A stretch of 6,007 nt of DNA from Acidobacteriota bacterium (GCA_021810175.1 JAJZJJ010000209.1:1-6007); one strand, 5' to 3'. Counted from the stretch's first letter, positions 1 to 6,007 are shown. Notes: a model not told the origin generated them from the sequence alone. Numbers and translations: made by a program.

Positions 1-1
1 C

Positions 2-382
2 GATGCTCACAAATTCGTCCGCGGCATTGAAGACCAGATCCGCCGCGAACTCCCCGAGGTCAGTTCCGTCCTCACCCATATCGAGAATGAACCCGCCACT
101 ATCGAGCACGCCACCACTGTCGCCGACGATCGCCACATGGAGTATCTGCTTCGCGCCGCCGCCCGCACCCTGCCCGAAATCATCGACATCCATGAAGTCC
201 ACATCGGCCGCATCGGTGAGAAAATTTCTCTCTCCTGCCACTGCACCCTCCCCGACGAGTTGCCAATGCAACGCGTGCACGAGATCATCACGCTCCTCGA
301 AGACCGCTTCAAGTCCCGCTGCCCAGATGTCGACCGCGTCTTGATTCATCCCGAGCCCCGGACCGACAATCAGCACATATAA
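2..382 (+). CDS. CDF-family divalent cation exporter, C-terminal part (5'-truncated by window edge)
   Basis: This is the cytoplasmic end of a cation diffusion facilitator, an inner-membrane antiporter that exports Zn(II), Fe(II) or similar metals in exchange for protons. The membrane part lies outside the window. The frame is open from the first bases, and 126 residues are visible up to the TAA at 380-382. The first ~30 residues (AHKFVRGIEDQIRR, then VLTHIE) match the last helix and strand of a CDF dimerisation domain (ZT_dimer type). From about base 167 a second, complete domain of the same type follows, ending in VLIHPEP. In this second copy His at 191-193, 239-241, 278-280 and 347-349 and Glu at 353-355 line up with the zinc-site residues His232, His248, His261, His283 and Asp285 of E. 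coli YiiP; the first two intervals (16 and 13 residues) are identical. The family call is firm; the metal specificity cannot be read from this fragment. Confidence 0.85.
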   Translation, partial: DAHKFVRGIEDQIRRELPEVSSVLTHIENEPATIEHATTVADDRHMEYLLRAAARTLPEIIDIHEVHIGRIGEKISLSCHCTLPDELPMQRVHEIITLLEDRFKSRCPDVDRVLIHPEPRTDNQHI

Positions 383-403
383 CGAACCCCACCGGAGACC
401 CCC

Positions 404-814
404 ATGATCGCAAGCGCTGTTTGGCAACAGGAATCCCTCTTCGACGGCCTATCTGACAGCGGCCACACCCTCCACTTCGACAGCTCCGCCGAGCACACCC
501 ATGGCATGTCTCCCATGGAATCCGTCCTCACCGCGCTTTGCGGCTGCACTTCCGTCGATGTCGTCAGCATCCTCAGGAAGAAACGCGAACCCATCACCGG
601 CCTCACCGTCTCGGCTGAAGCCGAACAGGCTCCCGATCCGCCGCGCGTCTTCACCCGCATCCATCTCACCTACACCGTCAGGGGAAACGTTTCTCGCAAA
701 GCCGCTGAAGACGCCGTATCCCTCTCCAAAAACAAATACTGTTCCGTCTCCAAAATGCTCGAACACTCGGTCAAAATCGACTACTCCATCCAGATCAACG
801 GAGACAACGTTTGA
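404..814 (+). CDS. OsmC family protein (YhfA-like thiol peroxidase)
   Basis: OsmC/Ohr proteins are small cytoplasmic dimers that reduce organic hydroperoxides with a pair of cysteines. This 136-residue protein has the usual family length. The segment SPMESVLTAL-CGC-TSVDVVSIL (residues 36-57) carries the peroxidatic cysteine, Cys48, on the central helix. The segment SLSKNKYCSVSKML (106-119) carries the second cysteine, Cys113. The VDVVSIL and NKYCSVSKML wording is typical of the YhfA branch, whose physiological substrate is less well defined than that of Ohr. Two deviations are visible: an added Cys46 makes a Cys-Gly-Cys, and the usual 'GPSP' reads GMSP (34-37). The ATG at 404 is preceded by GGAG at 394-397 with a 6-base spacer, which supports this start. 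The gene follows the CDF gene by 21 bases and overlaps the PASTA gene, so all three are probably co-transcribed. Confidence 0.92.
   Translation: MIASAVWQQESLFDGLSDSGHTLHFDSSAEHTHGMSPMESVLTALCGCTSVDVVSILRKKREPITGLTVSAEAEQAPDPPRVFTRIHLTYTVRGNVSRKAAEDAVSLSKNKYCSVSKMLEHSVKIDYSIQINGDNV
800..803 (+). promoter_or_regulatory. Shine-Dalgarno sequence of the PASTA gene (supports TTG start)
   Basis: GGAG lies seven bases upstream of the TTG at 811, inside the last codons of the OsmC gene. The next in-frame ATG falls in the middle of the membrane helix, so this site and spacing make the TTG the credible start. The TTG overlaps the upstream TGA stop (TTGA), which suggests translational coupling. Confidence 0.6.
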
Positions 815-1575
815 CCTCGCTGTTCCGCACGCTCGGCACCTTGCTCCTGCTTGCCGTCGTCGCACTCGCCTCGGCCCTGCTTACCATGCAGCTCGTCATT
901 CACAGCGCTGAGGTTACCGTGCCCGACCTCAAAGGCAAAACCCTGGCGGAAGCTCACCGCGTCGCCGCCTCGCTCCATCTCGACATCCGCGTCGCCAACC
1001 ACCTTTACTCATCCACCATCCCCGCCGGCCGCGTGCTCAACCAGGCACCCGGGCCCGGCGTCACCGTGCGCTCCGGTTGGCACATGCGCATCACAGAAAG
1101 CCTCGGCCCGCAAACCGTCACCATCCCCGCGCTCACCGGCGAGCCCGACGGCATCGCCATACAGCAAATCCACCAGTCCGGCCTCCAGCTCGGCCGCCTC
1201 GCCTACCTGCCCACTTCCGCCGCACCCTCCGGTACCGTCATCGCGCAAAGTCCCCGGCCCAACGCACAAGGCGTCTCCAGCCCGCGCGTACAACTTCTCA
1301 TCGCCACGCCGCCCATGCCTGATTCCACCTCAGGCTTCGTCATGCCCAGCCTCGCTGGCCGCAATCTCGCCAGCGCGCGAGCCCTTCTCGCTCACGCCGG
1401 CCTCAAGCTTGTATCTGTAAAAAGAATTGCCGCAGGCATTCGTCCCATCGGCAGCGTTGCTTCCACTGCGCCTCCGCAGGCGCCCATCGTGCCCGGCTCC
1501 GTCATCGCGCAAACGCCATCCTCCGGCTACCGCGTCCAGCCCGGCGATACCGTCACTCTCACAGTGGCAAAATAA
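811..1575 (+). CDS. Membrane-anchored protein with three PASTA domains, no kinase domain
   Basis: This 254-residue protein begins with a short N-terminus and one hydrophobic helix (about residues 5-30, rich in Leu and Ala), without a lipobox. The rest should face the periplasm. Three PASTA units follow: about 34-97 (VTVPDLKGKTLAEA to the strand ending MRITES), 101-165 (VTIPALTGE to VQLLIA) and 176-254 (FVMPSLAGRNLASA to GDTVTLTVAK). Each has the PxLxG opening, a helix, and a 'G.V..Q.P..G' turn. The third is longer, with a Pro/Ala-rich stretch at about 210-228. PASTA repeats bind muropeptides in Ser/Thr kinases and penicillin-binding proteins; here neither enzyme domain is present, so a role as a cell-wall sensor or scaffold is only an inference. 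The start is TTG at 811, overlapping the stop of the OsmC gene. The gene ends 28 bases from the convergent rsmB. Confidence 0.88.
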   Translation: MTSLFRTLGTLLLLAVVALASALLTMQLVIHSAEVTVPDLKGKTLAEAHRVAASLHLDIRVANHLYSSTIPAGRVLNQAPGPGVTVRSGWHMRITESLGPQTVTIPALTGEPDGIAIQQIHQSGLQLGRLAYLPTSAAPSGTVIAQSPRPNAQGVSSPRVQLLIATPPMPDSTSGFVMPSLAGRNLASARALLAHAGLKLVSVKRIAAGIRPIGSVASTAPPQAPIVPGSVIAQTPSSGYRVQPGDTVTLTVAK

Positions 1576-1587
1576 TCGAAATCAATT

Positions 1588-1605
1588 GAGGGAAGACTTC
1601 CCCTC
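1588..1605 (-). terminator. Possible terminator hairpin of the aroC-def-fmt-rsmB operon
   Basis: On the - strand the segment reads GAGGGGAAGTCTTCCCTC. It can fold with a GGGAA/TTCCC stem extended by two pairs across one bulged base, around a three-base loop. Its 5' side overlaps the rsmB TGA. In the rsmB direction it is followed by a T-rich but interrupted stretch (AATTGATTTCGATTATTTT). Toward the other side, after the PASTA gene, no T tract follows. The stem is short, so the call is tentative. Confidence 0.35.
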
Positions 1606-2923
1606 ACACTCGCTCGAGCACCGCTACAAAAAAACCATCGCATGGATGCACGCCCGGCAGCGTTCGCAGGAATCCATCTGTAACCGCATGACGCACCATT
1701 TCCTCGCCGCCCTCCGCGAACATCCTCGCCTCGCTCATCTGGTCGAGCACTTGATCCACCGAAACTACCCGCAATTCCGCCTCTGCCACGACCGCACGCA
1801 CCACATCTTCGTTTTCTTCCGGCTCCAGCGAGCACGTCGAATACACCACACGCCCACCCGTCCGCACCGCGCCAGCCGCAGACTTCAGAATCGCCTTCTG
1901 CCGTGCCTGCTGCCGCTGCACCTCCGCCGCATCCACCCTCCAGCGAATCTCCGGGTTCCGCGCCATCGTTCCCGTCCCGCTGCACGACGCATCGCACAAA
2001 ATCAAGTCGTAATCCGCCCCATCCTTCAGCGTCGTCGCGTCCCCCTGCACGCACGCCACCTGTTTCGCATACGCCTTCAGGTTTCGCCGCATCGCCTCCA
2101 GCCGTCGCGGCCTCACTTCCATCGCCGTAATCCTCGCCTTCGTCAGCCGCTCCGCCAGAATCGCCGTCTTCCCGCCCGGCGCCGCGCACGCATCCAACAC
2201 CTTTAGCGCCTCCGGCATCGCGGCCGCCGCAATTTCCGCCACCAATTGCGACCCCTCATCCTGCATTCGCGCGCGCCCTCGTTGAAATGTACCCGTGCGG
2301 GTTACATCCCCCTTCACCACCCTCGCCGCACCGGCCAACAGCTCGCCCGAAGCGCATTCCACGCCCTCAATCTCCAGCTCCTGCAACGCGAACGGATCCT
2401 CCAGTCGCAGCGCTGCGGTGCTTTCGTGCTGGTTATAGTTACATATTGTCTTGACCGCTTCGGTTCCGTAAAACCGCCGCCAGCGCTCCACCATCCATGC
2501 CGGATGCGCCGTCTCCGCGTCCTGCCCCGTACCCTTCGGCATTGCCGCAATCTTCCGTAGAAGCGCATTCACCATGCCCGCCGCGCCGCGCTCCTCGGTC
2601 TGCTTCACAAGCTCCACGCTGTCGTTCAGCACCGCGTGCGCCGGCACGCGATCCAGGTGCAGCAACTGAAACGCCCCCAGCCGCAGCGCCGTCAGCACCG
2701 GCAAAGCCAGTTCCTGCTCCGGCCGCGCCAGCAACGGACGCACCACCGCATCCAGCGCCATCTGCCAGCGCAGCGTTCCCATCACCATCGTTGTCGTCAG
2801 ATTTCTGTCCTGCGCACTGAGCGCATTCACCTGCCGGGATCGCAACAGCTCATCGCTGTGCCCATCGCTCGCCGCCACCCGCTGCAGCAGCTCAAACGCA
2901 ACCAGTCGTGCCGGCGCAATCAT
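1604..2923 (-). CDS. rsmB: 16S rRNA (cytosine-967-C5)-methyltransferase RsmB
   Basis: RsmB transfers a methyl group from S-adenosylmethionine to C5 of cytosine 967 in 16S rRNA during small-subunit assembly in the cytoplasm. The protein has 439 residues, close to the E. coli enzyme (429). Residues 1 to about 130 form the NusB-like RNA-binding domain (AQDRNLTTTMVMGTLRWQMALD at 37-58). The methyltransferase domain shows motif I DACAAPGGKT (244-253), an acidic ribose-binding residue in AMEVRPRR (267-274), motif IV DASCSGTG (311-318, Cys314), NPEIRW (323-328) and motif VI STCSLEPEEN (362-371) with the expected nucleophile Cys364. HPCDGFFVAVLER closes the fold. Motif IV has Ser313 where the family nearly always has Pro. 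The ATG at 2923 lies six bases after the fmt stop with only a weak ribosome site, so translation is probably coupled. RsmB is the last gene of the aroC-def-fmt-rsmB unit. Confidence 0.95.
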   Translation of the reverse strand: MIAPARLVAFELLQRVAASDGHSDELLRSRQVNALSAQDRNLTTTMVMGTLRWQMALDAVVRPLLARPEQELALPVLTALRLGAFQLLHLDRVPAHAVLNDSVELVKQTEERGAAGMVNALLRKIAAMPKGTGQDAETAHPAWMVERWRRFYGTEAVKTICNYNQHESTAALRLEDPFALQELEIEGVECASGELLAGAARVVKGDVTRTGTFQRGRARMQDEGSQLVAEIAAAAMPEALKVLDACAAPGGKTAILAERLTKARITAMEVRPRRLEAMRRNLKAYAKQVACVQGDATTLKDGADYDLILCDASCSGTGTMARNPEIRWRVDAAEVQRQQARQKAILKSAAGAVRTGGRVVYSTCSLEPEENEDVVRAVVAEAELRVVSVDQVLDQMSEARMFAEGGEEMVRHAVTDGFLRTLPGVHPCDGFFVAVLERV

Positions 2924-2929
2924 CGCCGC

Positions 2930-3868
2930 TCACATTCCCAGGCGCATGCCGCTCTTGAGCGCATGCCCGCGCAGAAAATCTGCTGCTGTCATCCGCTTCT
3001 TGCCCTCAAGCTGCAGTTCGAGAATTTCAATCGCACTCCCGCCTCCGCACGCCATCATCAGCCGTCCATGCTCCACGCGAACCATACCTGGTTCCGCGCC
3101 CGCAGTGCCCTCCGCCAGCTTCATACGGTGCACCGTCAGCTTCTTGCCGCCCAGCATCGTCCATGCGCCCGGCCACGGATAAAAACCACGCCACCGGTTA
3201 TAAATCACCGAGGCATGATCGCGCCCAAAATCCATCCGACCGTTCTCACGCGTCAGTATCGGAGCCAGCGTCGCCTGCGAATCATCCTGCTTCTGCGGAA
3301 CAATCGTGCCCGCTTCCAGCCCGGTAAGGGTCTCCACCATCAACGGCGCGCCCATCTCTGCCAGCAACGGAAACAGCTCCTGCGCCGTCACATCCGGCCC
3401 AATCGCCATCTCTTTCTGCAGCAGCATGTCGCCCGTATCCAGTCCCTCGGCCAGCAACATCGTCGTCACGCCCGTCGCCGTCTCGCCCATCGCCACAGCC
3501 CACTGGATCGGAGCCGCTCCGCGATACTTCGGTAACAGTGACGCATGCAAATTCAAATTCCCGAACCGCGGCAAATCCAGCATCCACTTCGGAATGATCC
3601 GCCCATACGCCACCACCACAATGGCATTGGGTTGAATTGCCTCCAGTTGTGCCCGAAATTCCAGATTGTTTTTGATTTTCTCTGGCTGAACCACCGGAAT
3701 CCCGGCTTCCCGCGCCGTCACCTTCACCGGCGGTTCCACCACCTGCATGCCGCGCCCGCTTGGACGATCCGGCTGCGTGACCGCCAGCGCCACTTCGTGT
3801 CCTGCGCCCAGCACAGCCTTCAGCGTCGGAACAGCGAAAGCCGGCGTGCCGCAGAATACCAGTTTCAT
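2930..3868 (-). CDS. fmt: Methionyl-tRNA formyltransferase
   Basis: Fmt formylates the methionine on initiator tRNA, using 10-formyltetrahydrofolate, before translation starts. The 312-residue protein matches the usual size (E. coli 315). It opens with MKLVFCGTPAFAVPTL. The N-terminal Rossmann domain (to about residue 200) holds the catalytic triad in NLNLHASLLPKYRGAAPI (Asn106, His108) and LLAEGLDTGD (Asp144), equivalent to Asn108, His110 and Asp146 of E. coli. The C-terminal tRNA-binding domain covers about 205-312 and contains IYNRWRGFYPWPGAW. I chose the ATG at 3868 because the family begins directly with this strand and because GGCGAG stands eight bases upstream. An in-frame GTG at 3877 would add MVS and overlap def by seven bases; it has no spaced ribosome site. 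The ATG lies two bases after the def stop. Confidence 0.95.
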   Translation of the reverse strand: MKLVFCGTPAFAVPTLKAVLGAGHEVALAVTQPDRPSGRGMQVVEPPVKVTAREAGIPVVQPEKIKNNLEFRAQLEAIQPNAIVVVAYGRIIPKWMLDLPRFGNLNLHASLLPKYRGAAPIQWAVAMGETATGVTTMLLAEGLDTGDMLLQKEMAIGPDVTAQELFPLLAEMGAPLMVETLTGLEAGTIVPQKQDDSQATLAPILTRENGRMDFGRDHASVIYNRWRGFYPWPGAWTMLGGKKLTVHRMKLAEGTAGAEPGMVRVEHGRLMMACGGGSAIEILELQLEGKKRMTAADFLRGHALKSGMRLGM

Positions 3869-3870
3869 GC

Positions 3871-4380
3871 TTACCACTCGCCGGTGCGCTGCAGCTTGCG
3901 TATGCGCCGCAGAATCAGATCGCGCTTCAGCCCGCTCAGCCGGTAGATAAACAACACCCCGTCCAGGTGATCGATCTCATGCTGGAACGCGCGCGCCAGC
4001 AGCTCCTCGCCTTCCATCTCAAACCACTCGCCGTCCAGATTCTGCGCCTTCACCTTCACCTTGGCAGCCCGCACGACCTTCTCGCGAATCTCCGGTAAAC
4101 TCAGGCAGCCTTCTTCTTCGTATTGCCGCCCCTGCGTCTCAATCACCTCCGGATTCACCAGCACAATCTTCTCGTCCGGCTTCTCCTTGTTGCTCAGGTC
4201 GATCACCGTCAGCCGCTGCCCCACGCCAATCTGCGGAGCCGCAAGCCCTATGCCCTTCGCCGCATACATCGACTCGAACATGTCATTTGCCAGCGTGCGC
4301 AGTTCGTCGTTGAACTCCGTTACCAGCTCGGTCGGGCGCTGCAAAATCGGATCGGGATACTTAACAATTGGTCGAATCAT
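3871..4380 (-). CDS. def: Peptide deformylase
   Basis: Peptide deformylase removes the formyl group from the N-terminal methionine of new proteins at the ribosome exit, undoing the step made by Fmt. The 169-residue protein contains all three signature motifs: GIGLAAPQ (43-50), EGCLSLPE (90-97) with metal ligand Cys92, and QHEIDHLDG (133-141) with ligands His134 and His138 and catalytic Glu135. No motif residue is altered, so it should be an active metallo-enzyme, normally Fe(II)-bound. The EGCLS form fits the bacterial type I/II enzymes; the compact spacing between the motifs suggests type I. The ATG at 4380 is three bases after the aroC stop, with no clear independent ribosome site, suggesting coupled translation. 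fmt follows two bases after its stop. Confidence 0.97.
   Translation of the reverse strand: MIRPIVKYPDPILQRPTELVTEFNDELRTLANDMFESMYAAKGIGLAAPQIGVGQRLTVIDLSNKEKPDEKIVLVNPEVIETQGRQYEEEGCLSLPEIREKVVRAAKVKVKAQNLDGEWFEMEGEELLARAFQHEIDHLDGVLFIYRLSGLKRDLILRRIRKLQRTGEW
3877..3882 (-). promoter_or_regulatory. Weak Shine-Dalgarno sequence that decides the fmt start
   Basis: On the - strand GGCGAG lies eight bases before the ATG at 3868, inside the last def codons. The alternative GTG start at 3877 would overlap this site, which favours the ATG. Confidence 0.4.
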
Positions 4381-4383
4381 CTC

Positions 4384-5565
4384 TTAAAACTTACGAATCT
4401 GCTCCAGGTAACCATCATAGTTACGCTTCAGTTCCCGCAGCGAATCGCCTCCAAATTTCTCCAGCAGTAGACGCCCAAATGCCAGCGCAACCATCGATTC
4501 AGCCGCCACCCCCGCCGCCGGAACCACGCACACGTCGCTGCGTTCGTATGCCGCCTTCGTCTCTTCACGAGTATCAAACCGCACCGACGCCAGCGGCTGC
4601 CGCAGCGTCGAAATCGGCTTCAGATATCCGCGCACAATCACATCCTCGCCATTGGAGATGCCGCCCTCAATCCCCCCGGCGTTATTCCGCTCGCGCGTAA
4701 ACCGCGTGTGCCGGTGCGCTTCGCCCTCTGCTGCATATCCAATCGCATCATGGACAGCCGATCCCAGCGAAGCCGCCGCCGTCACGCCCCGGCCAATCTC
4801 CACCGCCTTCACCGCCTGCAGTGACATCACCGCTTGCGCCAGTATGCCGTCCAGCCGCTCATCCCAGTTCGCGTAGGTTCCAATTCCCGCCGGAGCGCCG
4901 TGAACGATCACCTCAAACACGCCGCCGATCGTATCTTTGGTCAGCAGCGCCTGATCTACCTCGGCCTTCATCTTTGCCTCGGTGTCTGCGTCCACGCAGC
5001 CCAGCATCACTTCGTCTCTTTCATACAGGACAACAATCTCTTCCCACTTCACCTCGCGCTGCAGCTCGGTCGAGCCTACACGAATCACATGACTCAGCAC
5101 GTCAATGCCAAGCTCCTTCAGCAGCAGCTTCGCAATCGCACCCGCGGCCACGCGCGCCGTCGACTCCCGCGCCGAAGCTCGCTCCAGCACATACCGCGCT
5201 TCCGGGAAGTCATACTTCAACGCGCCCGCCAGGTCCGCATGTCCCGGCCTCGGCGAAACCACGCCGTTATGCTTCTCCGGATCGCCCGTCTCCACTGGCA
5301 GCACATCGGTCCAGTTCTTCCAGTCGCGATTCGCAATCTCCATTGCTATCGGCGAACCAATCGTGTGCCCGTGCCGCACGCCGCTCAAAAAATGCGCCGT
5401 GTCCTGTTCAATGCGCATTCGTCCGCCGCGCCCGTAACCCTGCTGGCGGCGCCACAGTTCGCGGTTCACATAATCCTGGTCTATTGGAACTCCGGCCGGC
5501 ATGCCGGAAACCAGGGCAATCAGGCTCTCGCCGTGAGATTCCCCGGCAGTCGAAAATCGAAGCAT
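4384..5565 (-). CDS. aroC: Chorismate synthase
   Basis: AroC catalyses the last shikimate-pathway step, converting 5-enolpyruvylshikimate-3-phosphate to chorismate, with reduced FMN as cofactor. Chorismate feeds aromatic amino acids, folate and quinones. The 393-residue protein is the long bacterial form. Conserved blocks are TAGESHGESL (6-15) with His11, YGRGGRMRIEQD (44-55), SGVRHGHTIGSPI (61-73), RPGHADLAGALKY (106-118) with His109, RASARESTARVAAGAI (129-144), AGGIEGGISNGEDV (296-309), KPISTL (316-321) and VPAAGVAAESMVALAF (348-363). His11 and His109 correspond to the two catalytic histidines known in this family. The ATG at 5565 fits the family N-terminus (MLRFSTAGESHG). No clear ribosome site is visible before it. 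AroC heads a run in which def follows after three bases; its upstream neighbour is the EVE gene across a 53-base gap. Confidence 0.97.
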   Translation of the reverse strand: MLRFSTAGESHGESLIALVSGMPAGVPIDQDYVNRELWRRQQGYGRGGRMRIEQDTAHFLSGVRHGHTIGSPIAMEIANRDWKNWTDVLPVETGDPEKHNGVVSPRPGHADLAGALKYDFPEARYVLERASARESTARVAAGAIAKLLLKELGIDVLSHVIRVGSTELQREVKWEEIVVLYERDEVMLGCVDADTEAKMKAEVDQALLTKDTIGGVFEVIVHGAPAGIGTYANWDERLDGILAQAVMSLQAVKAVEIGRGVTAAASLGSAVHDAIGYAAEGEAHRHTRFTRERNNAGGIEGGISNGEDVIVRGYLKPISTLRQPLASVRFDTREETKAAYERSDVCVVPAAGVAAESMVALAFGRLLLEKFGGDSLRELKRNYDGYLEQIRKF

Positions 5566-5579
5566 AGGCGTTCAATTCG

Positions 5580-5585
5580 ATTGTA
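5580..5585 (-). promoter_or_regulatory. Possible -10 element in front of aroC
   Basis: The 53-base gap between the EVE gene and aroC (5566-5618) is the only gap in the right-hand block wide enough for a promoter. On the - strand it holds TACAAT, one mismatch from the sigma-70 -10 consensus. No TTGACA-like -35 is seen 16-18 bases upstream. If used, transcription would start about eight bases before the aroC ATG, leaving almost no leader. This rests on one hexamer and is weak. Confidence 0.22.
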
Positions 5586-5618
5586 GATGATTTTCCTTGC
5601 GTGCCCCTCGCGGCACCG

Positions 5619-5999
5619 CTACTTGCCCGCAATCCACGCGTACTGCGCGGCCGTCAGCGGAACCACCCCCAGCCGCCCCTGCTTGACCAGCGGCGAATCC
5701 GCAAATAGCTTCAGCGTCTTCATCTCCGCCAGCGTGCGCGGCGTCTTCAGCTTCTTCACAAACTGGATCCGCACTTCCGGCACCTTGGGATTCTCCGCAT
5801 TCACCGCCACGCACTTCGCCAACCCAGCCGCGCAGCGCTCGTTCCCCGTGTGATAAATCACCAGCATCTCGCCCACCGGCATCCGCGCCAGGTATCCCAC
5901 CGCCTGCGGATTGGCAACGCCATCCCACACCGTATCGCCGTCGCGTTGTAAATCATCGATTGAATACACGTCCGGCTCAGTCTTCAAAAGGTAGGCCAT
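5619..5999 (-). CDS. EVE domain-containing protein
   Basis: EVE domains are small PUA-like folds, related to YTH domains, that are thought to bind modified bases such as modified cytosines in DNA or RNA. This protein is essentially a single EVE domain of 126 residues. Visible hallmarks are the opening MAYLLKTEPDVYSIDDLQRDG (1-21), TVWDGVANPQA (23-33) with the pocket tryptophan Trp25, the strand MLVIYHTGNERCAAGLAKCV (45-64), KLKTPRTLAEMK (83-94) and the closing LVKQGRLGVVPLT (104-116). It is somewhat shorter than many EVE proteins because the loop after CVAV is brief, which seems normal for this subgroup. The ATG at 5999 gives the family's standard N-terminus; only eight bases upstream are in view, so its promoter is unknown. 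Its cellular role is not established, and nothing adjacent here is a restriction or defence gene. Confidence 0.92.
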   Translation of the reverse strand: MAYLLKTEPDVYSIDDLQRDGDTVWDGVANPQAVGYLARMPVGEMLVIYHTGNERCAAGLAKCVAVNAENPKVPEVRIQFVKKLKTPRTLAEMKTLKLFADSPLVKQGRLGVVPLTAAQYAWIAGK

Positions 6000-6007
6000 T
6001 CGGAGTC

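Noticed and set aside
1427..2206. Open frame of 259 codons on the + strand, antisense to rsmB.
   Set aside because: It encodes a low-complexity Arg/His/Pro-rich product with no family resemblance, starts inside the PASTA gene in another frame, and lies opposite a gene with complete motifs. Such frames are expected opposite GC-rich genes.
2636..3535. Open frame of 299 codons on the + strand, antisense to rsmB and fmt.
   Set aside because: Its product is an Arg/His/Gln-rich shadow spanning two well-supported genes on the other strand, with no domain or start signal.
3869..3877. GTG start for fmt at 3877, giving three extra residues and an overlap with def.
   Set aside because: The family N-terminus begins at the ATG at 3868, and the only plausible ribosome site is spaced for that ATG.
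5601..5616. Inverted repeat GTGCC...GGCAC with a six-base loop between the EVE gene and aroC, a possible terminator.
   Set aside because: The stem is only five pairs and no T tract follows on either strand (the - strand continues GCAAGGAAAA). It is too weak to call.
1..6007. A hidden novel system: phage or defence genes, CRISPR repeats, tRNA or riboswitch, mobile element ends.
   Set aside because: Genes fill nearly the whole window, the largest gap is 53 bases, and no direct repeats, transposase fragments or structured RNA signatures were seen. The EVE gene alone is not evidence of a defence locus.

Overview
The window is a GC-rich piece of a bacterial chromosome, densely packed with housekeeping genes. 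It holds eight protein genes on two strands that converge near position 1590. I see no RNA gene, insertion sequence, phage gene, CRISPR array or long non-coding stretch. The gene set and the style of several proteins suggest Acidobacteriota (class Terriglobia): an EVE-domain protein of the short 'MAYLLKTEP' type, a membrane-anchored PASTA-only protein beside rsmB, and compact GC-rich genes. This placement is an inference from memory of such genomes, not a search result.

Left part, + strand (1-1575). First comes the 3' end of a cation diffusion facilitator (CDF) metal exporter. After 21 bases follows an OsmC/YhfA-type thiol peroxidase-like protein. Its stop codon overlaps the TTG start of a protein with one membrane helix and three PASTA repeats. 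The tight spacing suggests one transcript. The visible CDF end carries the tail of one cytoplasmic dimerisation domain followed by a complete second one.

Right part, - strand (5999 down to 1604). The order of transcription is an EVE-domain gene, a 53-base gap, then aroC - def - fmt - rsmB with gaps of only 3, 2 and 6 bases. Def and Fmt are the removal and addition steps of the N-formyl group on initiator methionine. RsmB methylates 16S rRNA. def-fmt-rsmB is a widely conserved cluster. AroC makes chorismate, a precursor of folate and hence of the formyl donor used by Fmt, so its place at the head of the operon makes metabolic sense.

The two gene blocks end 28 bases apart. A hairpin in that gap overlaps the rsmB stop and, read in the rsmB direction, is followed by T-rich sequence, so it may be the terminator. 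The window is mostly ordinary. The points worth a second look are the tandem CDF domain, a Pro-to-Ser change in the usually invariant 'PC' motif of RsmB, an extra cysteine beside the OsmC active-site cysteine, and the kinase-less PASTA protein beside def-fmt-rsmB.
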